The position numbers and the translations under genes are program-made. From assembly GCA_001784735.1 (NCBI GenBank), contig MFSB01000046.1:1-11561 (forward strand): a DNA stretch of 11,561 bases, written 5' to 3'. The first letter of the stretch is position 1. Every line of letters starts with the position of its first letter. Below are positions 6,954 to 11,561 of the stretch, piece after piece. The stretch is from Candidatus Moranbacteria bacterium RIFCSPLOWO2_12_FULL_48_12. GTDB lineage: Bacteria; Patescibacteriota; Minisyncoccia; Moranbacterales; UBA1568. The notes under the pieces were generated by a model that was given only the letters and a program-made list of their open reading frames with translations, did not search any database and had not been told where the DNA came from.

Positions 6954-6970
6954 TAAGTTTTTAGCATTTT

Positions 6971-7006
6971 CCCCACTTCAACCCACTTTAGTTCAACATG
7001 ACCCCA
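6971..7006 (-). promoter_or_regulatory. Candidate MraZ operator (TGGGN boxes)
   Basis: On the minus strand there are three TGGGN boxes: TGGGG (7006-7002), TGGGT (6985-6981) and TGGGG (6975-6971). The last two are separated by exactly five bases (ten-base period), as described for MraZ operators in E. coli and Mycoplasma. The first is 21 bases from the second, about two periods, with a degenerate TGAAC between. The first box abuts the -10 element, so bound MraZ would block the promoter. Binding itself is inferred. Confidence 0.7.
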
Positions 7007-7035
7007 TTTTACGCCACTCGATGGGAAAGCGTCAA
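7006..7035 (-). promoter_or_regulatory. Promoter of mraZ and the dcw cluster
   Basis: On the minus strand, TTGACG (7035-7030) and TAAAAT (7011-7006) are separated by 18 bases. Each has one mismatch to the sigma-70 consensus. The predicted start near 6999 gives a leader of about 153 bases before mraZ. The last base of the -10 overlaps the first TGGGN box. Confidence 0.7.
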
Positions 7036-7283
7036 CCCCGGAAAAAATGCCTAAAATCGTACTCTCTGAAAGCGCACGAAAAATAGGCGCTTCACGGCTT
7101 ATATGAGGCACGAATGGCGATATTTTCTGCTACTAAGTGATGAAACAAGTCGAAAAGTTATACACTCTTTGTGCACCATGTCAGAAGCCTAGCCATATCA
7201 AGATATTTGCTCTATAAATTTAGAACGTAAAAATAAATTTTTTCTCTCAATACACATTTTCCAAACTTCTGACTTGGTAAACG
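7036..7283. other. Spacer upstream of the mraZ promoter, nothing recognised
   Basis: This AT-rich stretch lies between the LytM-like operon's terminator and the mraZ promoter. I see no plausible gene, no strong hairpin and no clear second promoter in it. Confidence 0.4.
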
Positions 7284-7309
7284 AAAAAACAGCTCATAGA
7301 AGCTGTTTT
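7284..7309 (-). terminator. Intrinsic terminator of the wHTH/GIY-YIG/LytM-like operon
   Basis: On the minus strand, the perfect nine-pair stem AAAACAGCT/AGCTGTTTT (arms 7309-7301 and 7294-7286) closes a six-base loop. The 3' arm runs into six T residues (7289-7284). It lies 31 bases after the stop of the LytM-like gene. Confidence 0.88.
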
Positions 7310-7340
7310 CACGTTCTTCATAAAATATCTTTCTCCTATC

Positions 7341-8624
7341 CTATCTTTCGAAGACTCTGGCTTTTTCGGTGAAACCGGAAACCTGAGCGGCTTTTTTCCC
7401 GGGGAAAACTTCCGCCTTGAGCCGTCCATCTTCTATCATCTGTATCAGAGCCGTGCCTTCTACGAATTCCGTGTTGACTCCGACAACATCGTCCACCACA
7501 TTCATCATTCTCCAGCCCTGGCCGGTTTGTTTATCCATGTACGAGGATTGCACCAGCTCATAACGCACCAGTCCCGTAGAGGTATCAACCGTTGCCGGGT
7601 CCGGAATATTATTCTTCACGCCAAACTGTTTCGCTTTTCCGCCGAAATTGCCGATGGAGAATTGGATCAGCGTCGGATCCAAAAAATCATACACGAGCGC
7701 CAAATGTCCGTCCCAGTACCGGTCTTGACTCACGCCTTTATAACCATTCGTTCCTTCCACAAACCAATTCCCGATTGCCTTTCCGGGAATGTCATAATCG
7801 ATGCGCCCTCCCCGCGGCTCTGCTTGGCGCGGATTCTTGGCAAGTAAGATGCTTTTCGCCGGTTCCTTGAAATACTTATAGAGATCGTCCGTATGGATCT
7901 TCCACGGTTCTCCATAATAGCTCTTCGGATTGACAAATCCTGAGAGCCGCACGTCATTGTTATACACTCCGAAATCGAGCGTCTGCCCTCCGATACGGCC
8001 AATGAGCTGGCCTTCCTTGATAGGAATTCTACCAAAGAAACCTGTCCCTCCGGCTTTATCCAAGTGCGCTTGGATACCAGGGGCGAGCGAAGTGACGAGA
8101 TCGAAATAACTGTACACGGTGCAGGTATGTTCGATATCCAGCCTATATTCTACCGGTCTTATCTGATTGTGATTCTGATCTCCTACGACCTTGTTTCTCG
8201 TCCCGATGCGTACGATAGTGCCATCGGCAATAGCGCGGACTTCATAGGTGTCGCGCAAAGAATCGGGAATCATCGGCGAAAAATAGCCATGATCGATCGG
8301 GGTAACATGAGCATCCGCCAACATCCCATACGGCAGATACATGGAAAAATCCTCCGCTTTCATCGGCAACGTCCCAAATTCTACCAATCCACTGCCCTCG
8401 CACTTCCCGCCGCTCCAAACTATGTTCAGATTATCGCCGCCCTCTTCTGGAATGACATACGTTTCTTTTTTGGCATTCTCCCTCTCTCCAGCGCCGTTCG
8501 GAATTGCAAAGCCATCGTCTCTGCCGGCCGGACCGATTTCAGCGGGACCGATTTTCTGACCATTAATAATAAAAACGATGGCAAAGATAACGATGGCAAA
8601 CACTCCCCACAAAAAATGTTTCAT
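7341..8624 (-). CDS. Membrane-anchored protein with degenerate LytM/M23-like domain
   Basis: 427 residues with an N-terminal membrane segment at about 4-21 (FLWGVFAIVIFAIVFIING), without a lipobox or clear cleavage site, so it is probably anchored with the rest outside. Residues about 104-222 read like a LytM/M23 barrel: DAHVTPIDHGYF, then AIADGTIVRIG (131-141), IEHTCTVYSYF (164-174), and IKEGQLIGRIGGQTLDFGVYN (202-222). The place of the catalytic HxH is taken by LDF (216-218), so zinc-dependent peptidase activity is unlikely. A binding or activator role, as in degenerate LytM factors, is inference. The C-terminal 200 residues (about 225-427) are not recognised. The start ATG at 8624 lies 15 bases after the GIY-YIG stop and has no Shine-Dalgarno, which suggests translational coupling. 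It is the last gene before a strong terminator. Confidence 0.7.
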   Translation of the reverse strand: MKHFLWGVFAIVIFAIVFIINGQKIGPAEIGPAGRDDGFAIPNGAGERENAKKETYVIPEEGGDNLNIVWSGGKCEGSGLVEFGTLPMKAEDFSMYLPYGMLADAHVTPIDHGYFSPMIPDSLRDTYEVRAIADGTIVRIGTRNKVVGDQNHNQIRPVEYRLDIEHTCTVYSYFDLVTSLAPGIQAHLDKAGGTGFFGRIPIKEGQLIGRIGGQTLDFGVYNNDVRLSGFVNPKSYYGEPWKIHTDDLYKYFKEPAKSILLAKNPRQAEPRGGRIDYDIPGKAIGNWFVEGTNGYKGVSQDRYWDGHLALVYDFLDPTLIQFSIGNFGGKAKQFGVKNNIPDPATVDTSTGLVRYELVQSSYMDKQTGQGWRMMNVVDDVVGVNTEFVEGTALIQMIEDGRLKAEVFPGKKAAQVSGFTEKARVFER

Positions 8625-8639
8625 AAATTTTAGATTTGT

Positions 8640-8903
8640 TTATTTTAAATCCATACTACCATATTTTTTCACTACAGCGAGTTTTTCTCTGCGAGAAAGT
8701 TTTTTGATACGGGATTCGGCAACGGATGCGGCGGAACGGGTGCGGAATTTCTTGGAAAAAACCAGTGTGACCGGTCGGCGACCCCGCGTGTATTTCGCCC
8801 CGCGTGCCGAACTATTGTGCTCCATCATTCTCCTTTTCAGATCAACCGTGATTCCCGTATACAACGTCCCATCCGCACACTTGAGAATATAAAGATGATA
8901 CAT
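8640..8903 (-). CDS. GIY-YIG nuclease-domain protein, UPF0213/YhbQ type
   Basis: 87-residue single-domain GIY-YIG protein. Visible landmarks are the two half-motifs YIL (5-7) and YTG (15-17), basic residues R24-R25 in DLKRRMMEHN (one is the catalytic arginine), YTRGRRPVTLVF (38-49), and the catalytic glutamate E63 in AESRIKKL. This is the full length and order of the UPF0213 family, small proteins with presumed DNA-nuclease ability but generally unclear roles. It is the middle gene of a three-gene operon: its ATG (8903) follows the regulator's TAG by four bases, and its stop is 15 bases before the LytM-like start. The start codon sits immediately downstream of a 36-base palindrome, which could hide it in mRNA. 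No Shine-Dalgarno is visible. Confidence 0.92.
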   Translation of the reverse strand: MYHLYILKCADGTLYTGITVDLKRRMMEHNSSARGAKYTRGRRPVTLVFSKKFRTRSAASVAESRIKKLSRREKLAVVKKYGSMDLK

Positions 8904-8905
8904 AT

Positions 8906-8941
8906 GACTATTCTAGCTTTTTGCAAAATACTAGAATAGTC
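8906..8941. promoter_or_regulatory. 36-base palindrome spanning the wHTH stop codon (candidate operator)
   Basis: Perfect 11-base arms GACTATTCTAG (8906-8916) and CTAGAATAGTC (8931-8941) surround a centre TTTTTGCAAAA-like core that is itself nearly symmetric, so the whole is a 36-base near-palindrome. Its inner 28 bases (8910-8937) match 9240-9267 at 27 of 28 positions. It encodes the last residues of the regulator and its stop, and ends three bases from the GIY-YIG ATG. There is no T-tract. Confidence 0.7.
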
Positions 8942-9186
8942 TTAGCGCGAGAGGTGAGCTTGTGGCGGACATGCGGGCCGTCGCTACGCTTCATCACCAG
9001 TCCGGCAATCGCCATCTTGCGGATATGATCAGAGGCGTTCTCATAGCCGATCTTCAGCTTCTTGGATATCGTGTCCACAGACAACTCCGGCTCCCGATCA
9101 AGCAGTTCCAATATTTTCAATCGGTTGTGATTGGCAAATCCCTTGACCAGCCTCTCCACGTATTTATAATTGATCGCCATATGCAT
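8908..9186 (-). CDS. Winged-helix DNA-binding regulator, ArsR-like
   Basis: 92-residue protein with an ArsR/MarR-style winged helix. The recognisable core is FANHNRLKILELLDREPE (17-34), then the helix-turn-helix VDTISKKLKIGYENASDHIRKMAIAGLV (37-64), and the wing MKRSDGPHVRHKLT (65-78). There is no cysteine pair in the metal-binding positions of classical ArsR sensors and just one cysteine in total (C88), so the effector is unknown. The start is ATG at 9186; the codon before the preceding one is a stop (TAG), so no longer start exists, and ATG at 9180 is an alternative. A purine-rich AGGAGGGGG lies 22 bases upstream, too far for a normal Shine-Dalgarno. It is the first gene of an operon with a GIY-YIG protein and a LytM-like protein. 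Matching palindromes at both ends of the gene suggest autoregulation. Confidence 0.82.
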   Translation of the reverse strand: MHMAINYKYVERLVKGFANHNRLKILELLDREPELSVDTISKKLKIGYENASDHIRKMAIAGLVMKRSDGPHVRHKLTSRAKTILVFCKKLE

Positions 9187-9239
9187 ATTCTATGCTCTGC
9201 TACTACTACCCCCTCCTGCCATGTACATCCTAACATATC

Positions 9240-9267
9240 ATTCTAGCTTTTTGCAAAATGCTAGAAT
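9240..9267. promoter_or_regulatory. 28-base palindrome in the wHTH leader (candidate operator)
   Basis: Arms ATTCTAGC (9240-9247) and GCTAGAAT (9260-9267) enclose TTTTTGCAAAAT, giving a palindrome with one mismatched pair over its whole length. It lies 53 bases upstream of the regulator ATG and differs at a single base from 8910-8937. Size and symmetry fit a dimeric winged-helix operator. Binding is inferred from position and duplication. Confidence 0.7.
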
Positions 9268-9326
9268 ACATCCAGGATGTCGAGCGCTATGCATTCAAAT
9301 TGCATACTGCTGTCTGCTCTGTTTCA

Positions 9327-9335
9327 AATATACCA
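9327..9335 (-). promoter_or_regulatory. Extended -10 promoter for the wHTH operon
   Basis: Minus-strand TGGTATATT matches the extended -10 form TGnTATAAT with one mismatch. No good -35 is present at the usual distance, which extended -10 promoters can tolerate. The predicted start near 9320 would give a leader of about 134 bases with the candidate operator at roughly +53 to +80. The parallel element TGGTATACT is in repeat copy 2. Confidence 0.45.
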
Positions 9336-9424
9336 GATTTTAACATCCTCTTCGAGACACCAAAAAACAGCTCCCGCGAGCCGTCTTCAAATAATATTAA
9401 GTAAGTCTTGATTCCCCGCTATTC
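9329..9424 (-). repeat. 96-base repeat, copy 1 (terminator plus extended -10 module)
   Basis: Aligns without gaps with 10996-11091. I count nine differences in 96 bases, eight of them transitions. Read on the minus strand it contains an intrinsic terminator and then, at its very end, TGGTATA, the core of an extended -10. The similarity stops abruptly at both edges. This copy lies upstream of the wHTH operon. Confidence 0.85.
9362..9384 (-). terminator. Intrinsic terminator inside repeat copy 1
   Basis: On the minus strand, ACGGCTC (9384-9378) pairs with GAGCTGT (9373-9367), seven pairs including one G-T, around a four-base loop. Six T residues follow (9367-9362). There is no minus-strand gene directly upstream, so here it would act as an insulator before the wHTH promoter. 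Confidence 0.65.
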
Positions 9425-9430
9425 CCCCGC

Positions 9431-9449
9431 CCCAGAAATACTTTCTGGG
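9431..9449. other. Perfect small hairpin between repeat copy 1 and the phosphatase gene
   Basis: CCCAGAAA (9431-9438) and TTTCTGGG (9442-9449) form eight perfect pairs around a three-base loop. No T-tract follows on either strand. Function unknown. Confidence 0.4.
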
Positions 9450-9514
9450 TTGCAATAGTATATGATTTCATAATCTCATTTTACCTCTTCCTCTTTGAGA
9501 AAACAAAACTCTAG

Positions 9515-9558
9515 CCTAAGTGTTGACAGAACTGATTTTTACGGCTTAAGTGTAGATA
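9515..9558 (+). promoter_or_regulatory. Promoter region of the histidine phosphatase gene with a direct repeat
   Basis: TTGACA at 9523-9528 is a consensus -35. The -10 at normal spacing (ttaagt, 9546-9551, 17 bases) is weak. A 14-base direct repeat covers both parts: cctaagtgttgaca (9515-9528) and cttaagtgtagata (9545-9558), 11 of 14 the same, starting 30 bases apart. A weak -10 with a repeated site may mean regulation by a DNA-binding protein, which is inference. Confidence 0.4.
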
Positions 9559-9584
9559 CCCAAACAGTACAGGAGTACCTTATC

Positions 9585-10397
9585 ATGACGCTACCCATCG
9601 ACCTCGTTCTCGTCCGTCACGGACAGTCGGAGGGCAATAAGGCAAAACGTCTCTCCGAGGCTGGTGACCACACCGCATTTTCCGAAAATTTCCGTAAGCG
9701 CCATTCCAGCAGTTACCGTCTGACTAGGCTCGGCCGGAAACAAGCCGAAATGACCGGCATCTGGCTCCGGAAAAACTTCTGCCAAGAGTACGGGTTCGAT
9801 CGTCACTGCACATCGGAAGCCATCCGGGCAAAAGAGACCGGAGCCCTGCATGGCCTACCGGGAGCCGATTGGTTTACCGATCCGTACCTCACCGAACGTG
9901 ACTGGGGCGATCTCGATATCTGCCCCGAAGACGAACGGATAGAACGCTTCGGAAAATCGCTCGAAATGCGCGAAATTGAACCGTTCTTCTGGCGACCGCC
10001 AAACGGCGAATCATTCATGACGCTCTGCCTGCGCATCGACCGCGTACTCGATACCCTGCATCGTGAATGCACCGACAAACGCGTTATCATTGACTGCCAC
10101 GGTGAAGCGATGCGAGCTTTCCAAGTACGGATCGAGCGCCTTTCGCAACTGCGATTCCGCGAACTCGTTCTTTCCAATCGGCCCGAGGATCGCATCCACA
10201 ACTGCGAAGTCATCCACTACACTCGGCGCGATCCAAACAACAGCAGGAGACAACAAACATATCCTGGCTGGGTACGGAAGGTTCGCCCCGCCGAGGATCC
10301 GTTCTGGACATCCGGTTGGATGAAAATCACACGCCCGCACTATTCGAACGAAGATCTCCTGCAGGAAGTATCGCGCTACCCTGCCTTCCTCGAATAA
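9585..10397 (+). CDS. Histidine phosphatase family protein (phosphoglycerate-mutase-like fold)
   Basis: 270-residue member of the histidine phosphatase superfamily, whose catalytic histidine is transiently phosphorylated. From the chosen start, the product has LVRHGQSEGN with the nucleophile H12 in RHG (11-13), a second arginine R81 in SEAIRAKETG, an acid E104 in TERDWG, and the second histidine H172 in IDCHGEAMRAF, so the catalytic set is complete. The long insert at 19-44 and a C-terminal region rich in Trp and basic residues (about 215-270) are less typical, so the substrate (sugar phosphate, nucleotide or phosphoprotein) cannot be named. The start is ATG at 9585 because AGGAG (9571-9575) lies nine bases upstream. 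A TTG at 9495 would add 30 residues of unlikely sequence over the promoter. It is monocistronic, the only plus-strand gene here, and is followed by a strong terminator. Confidence 0.9.
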   Translation: MTLPIDLVLVRHGQSEGNKAKRLSEAGDHTAFSENFRKRHSSSYRLTRLGRKQAEMTGIWLRKNFCQEYGFDRHCTSEAIRAKETGALHGLPGADWFTDPYLTERDWGDLDICPEDERIERFGKSLEMREIEPFFWRPPNGESFMTLCLRIDRVLDTLHRECTDKRVIIDCHGEAMRAFQVRIERLSQLRFRELVLSNRPEDRIHNCEVIHYTRRDPNNSRRQQTYPGWVRKVRPAEDPFWTSGWMKITRPHYSNEDLLQEVSRYPAFLE

Positions 10398-10430
10398 AGC
10401 TGCGCACAACTGACACAAAATATGACAAAA

Positions 10431-10470
10431 CCCGGTAGTCCTGAACCATAAAGACTACCGGGATTTTTTT
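10431..10470 (+). terminator. Strong intrinsic terminator after the phosphatase gene
   Basis: A perfect ten-pair stem CCCGGTAGTC/GACTACCGGG (10431-10440 and 10453-10462) with a 12-base loop is followed by seven T residues (10464-10470). On the minus strand the stem is followed by TTTT, so it may also end transcripts of the converging GFA gene, whose stop lies about 100 bases away. Confidence 0.93.
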
Positions 10471-10572
10471 ATTCCACCATTTATACCTCCAATAGTTTCT
10501 CAGTTGTGATGAGAGATTCCATCATGCGTGTAGTTTACCCAGTTAGACACGGCTTTACTGGTGCGATGTGAT

Positions 10573-10920
10573 TTAACGAGATAGACCGTCGAATTCCGAT
10601 GAGTGAAGGGTCGAAAAATCGACCTTGTCAAGACATCGAACGTTAATCATCGCTGTTGCCTTCCCTGCTCGGTCGGTACCGCGACCGAAAGACTGCACCC
10701 CGCAGACCTTGCAGAAAAGATGAGCGATGGCTTTTTTATTGAACCGGTACTCGGTAAGCATATCTTCGCCCGAGAGCAGTGTGAATTGTTCCACCGGAAC
10801 AAACTCCAGAATAAATCCCTTCTTCTGACAATGCGAACAGTTGCAGGTCATCGTACGCGAGAGATCCGCCTCGACTGCATACTTCACTATCCCGCAATGA
10901 CATCCTCCAGAATATTTCAT
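10573..10920 (-). CDS. GFA/CENP-V-type zinc-binding protein
   Basis: 115-residue single-domain protein of the GFA (glutathione-dependent formaldehyde-activating enzyme-like)/CENP-V fold. All metal ligand clusters are present: CHC at 7-9 in GGCHCG, CNCSHC at 26-31, and FCKVCG at 69-74, with a further conserved cysteine at 96 in RCLD. Zinc binding is therefore very likely. Glutathione or formaldehyde chemistry is not supported, because the family name covers many proteins of unknown function. Length and motif spacing are normal. The ATG at 10920 has no Shine-Dalgarno. The 40 bases upstream hold two mutually exclusive hairpins, and repeat copy 2 supplies a likely promoter about 75 bases upstream. 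It converges with the phosphatase gene. Confidence 0.92.
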   Translation of the reverse strand: MKYSGGCHCGIVKYAVEADLSRTMTCNCSHCQKKGFILEFVPVEQFTLLSGEDMLTEYRFNKKAIAHLFCKVCGVQSFGRGTDRAGKATAMINVRCLDKVDFSTLHSSEFDGLSR

Positions 10921-10931
10921 ATGATTATTTG

Positions 10932-10960
10932 CAACATACCAACATTCTCAAGTATGTTGG
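10932..10960 (-). promoter_or_regulatory. Two competing hairpins in the GFA leader
   Basis: On the minus strand CCAACATAC (10960-10952) can pair in two ways. CCAACAT pairs with ATGTTGG (10945-10939) with an eight-base loop, or CAACATAC pairs with GTATGTTG (10939-10932) with a twelve-base loop. Both are perfect and they share the 5' arm. The element ends 12 bases before the GFA ATG. It could be an RNA switch or an overlapping set of protein half-sites. Confidence 0.45.
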
Positions 10961-10993
10961 GGTGATGTTAATGATGGTTCGTTAATCAAGCCC

Positions 10994-11002
10994 AGTATAC
11001 CA
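10994..11002 (-). promoter_or_regulatory. Extended -10 promoter for the GFA gene
   Basis: Minus-strand TGGTATACT fits the extended -10 pattern TGnTATAAT with one mismatch. It sits at the edge of repeat copy 2, as the equivalent element does in copy 1. Predicted transcripts start near 10987 and reach the GFA ATG after about 67 bases. No good -35 is seen. Confidence 0.45.
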
Positions 11003-11091
11003 GATTTCAACATCCCATTCGAGGCACCAAAAAACAGCTCCCGTGAGCCGTCTTCGAATAATATTGAACAAGTCTTGATTCCCCGCTATTC
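10996..11091 (-). repeat. 96-base repeat, copy 2 (terminator plus extended -10 module)
   Basis: Second copy of the element at 9329-9424, in the same orientation. It includes a minus-strand terminator hairpin (gagccgt 11045-11051 with acagctc 11034-11040, then six T residues at 11034-11029) and the edge of an extended -10. Here it lies between the partial gene at the window's right end and the GFA gene. Confidence 0.85.
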
Positions 11092-11098
11092 TTTTTAT

Positions 11099-11138
11099 AA
11101 AAAACAGAGCCGCGGGATAGTTCTCCCAACGGCGTCTG
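11099..11138 (-). terminator. Intrinsic terminator of the right-end partial gene
   Basis: On the minus strand, CAGA, GCCG and GGGA pair in order with TCTG, CGGC and TCCC (12 pairs with small internal loops) around GAACTA. The stem is followed by TTTTTT (11104-11099). With the hairpin in repeat copy 2 about 50 bases on, this makes a double terminator. Confidence 0.8.
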
Positions 11139-11202
11139 GTGTCACTTGTTCTCAATTGATTTCTACTATTTCTTGTTCGCTAGAAAGTAAGCCCTCAGTC
11201 TT

Positions 11203-11561
11203 TCATTCCGGTAACGGTAGGATACCGTAAGGCTTGCCGCGGCCGAAGGCTTCGATGACATCTTTCGGATCAATGTCACCAGGAAGGTAATTGAGAAAGT
11301 CGGCAATCGTCTGACATACGTCCCGCTTCGACGAACATGCCCAGTTTTCTTCCATCTTCACTTGCACATAGTATCGTTTTGCCGCCCGGCTTGCGTCGAT
11401 GCTATAGAGATCCAGCGTGCTCTCTTCTCCGAAGCCCAGTGCGAGCACCGTGTGGTAGAACAAAACGCCGCCGCGATCTTCCCTGACGAACTCTTCGGCT
11501 GTTTCCGGAGCGGCTGTAATTGCGAGGATGAAAGCGCCCCAGAAGTTGGGACAGCCATGGA
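11203..11561 (-). CDS. Unrecognised protein, C-terminal part (5' end beyond window)
   Basis: The frame is open from the window's right edge to a TGA at 11203, giving at least 119 residues of a C-terminal region. It begins within HGCPNFWGAFILAITAAPE and ends GRGKPYGILPLPE. I do not recognise a family. The visible part is acidic and likely soluble, with a possible amphipathic segment RDVCQTIADFLNYLPGDI followed by DPKDVIEAFGRGKPYG. A TTG at 11463 could serve as an internal start but no ribosome binding site supports it, and the frame continues well upstream. A good terminator follows 64 bases downstream, which supports this as a real gene. It is the only gene in the window seen to end in TGA. 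Confidence 0.6.
   Translation of the reverse strand, partial: HGCPNFWGAFILAITAAPETAEEFVREDRGGVLFYHTVLALGFGEESTLDLYSIDASRAAKRYYVQVKMEENWACSSKRDVCQTIADFLNYLPGDIDPKDVIEAFGRGKPYGILPLPE

Noticed and set aside
6908..7111. 67-codon minus-strand frame upstream of mraZ
   Set aside because: It runs over the mraZ promoter, the TGGGN boxes and the repeat tract. Its translation shows no domain and it has no ribosome binding site.
9495..9584. Upstream TTG start for the histidine phosphatase
   Set aside because: It would make the promoter and direct repeat coding, lacks a ribosome binding site, and the ATG at 9585 has AGGAG at good spacing just before the conserved LVRHG.
10011..10418. 135-codon minus-strand frame opposite the histidine phosphatase
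   Set aside because: The plus-strand gene has all catalytic motifs, a Shine-Dalgarno and a terminator. The antisense frame has none.
11358..11558. Second open minus-strand frame at the right edge
   Set aside because: It overlaps the frame that runs to a terminator, and its translation is serine/arginine-rich with no recognisable features.
1..11561. TGA read as glycine, as in some CPR lineages
   Set aside because: Conserved domains contain no in-frame TGA, most genes end in TAA or TAG, and the frame at 11203 appears to end in TGA just before a terminator.

Overview
The window looks like part of a Patescibacteria (CPR, probably Parcubacteria-like) genome. The reasons are: a minus-strand division/cell-wall (dcw) cluster in the order mraZ, rsmH, ftsL-like, ftsI, murF; a MurF without the usual N-terminal UDP-substrate domain; short spacers filled with GATTC-type tracts; and short GC-rich palindromic repeats, two of which lie in frame inside rsmH. 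The taxonomic call is inference from these habits. The reading frames fit the standard stop codons. There is no in-frame TGA inside a recognisable domain, and one gene ends in TGA, so TGA is not reassigned to glycine here.

Right-to-left block 1 (7035 to 1, minus strand): a TTGACG/TAAAAT promoter overlaps a set of TGGGN boxes, the known MraZ operator motif. After it comes a 150-base leader holding a long imperfect hairpin, then mraZ, rsmH, an ftsL/divIC-like gene, the division transpeptidase ftsI and murF. A DUF475/TerC-type membrane protein and the start of a KH-domain RNA-binding protein (khpA, cut by the window edge) follow on the same strand. Together the dcw genes set septal peptidoglycan synthesis: MraZ as transcriptional regulator, RsmH as 16S rRNA methylase, FtsL-like and FtsI as divisome membrane components, and MurF as the last cytoplasmic muropeptide ligase.

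Block 2 (9424 to 7284, minus strand): a compact operon of a winged-helix (ArsR-like) regulator, a GIY-YIG nuclease-domain protein and a membrane-anchored protein with a degenerate LytM/M23 fold, ended by a clear intrinsic terminator. Two almost identical 28-base palindromes flank the regulator gene, one in its leader and one across its stop codon. They are good candidates for its own operators.

Block 3 (9425 to 11561): a plus-strand histidine-phosphatase-family gene with a good Shine-Dalgarno and a strong terminator, a minus-strand GFA/CENP-V-type zinc protein, and the 3' part of an unrecognised minus-strand gene with its own terminator. A 96-base element occurs twice (9329-9424 and 10996-11091, about 87 of 96 positions the same). 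On the minus strand each copy carries an intrinsic terminator followed by an extended -10 promoter. One copy stands upstream of the wHTH operon and the other upstream of the GFA gene. This duplicated insulator-plus-promoter module and the palindromes around the regulator are the most interesting signals. I saw no tRNA, rRNA, CRISPR array or transposase.
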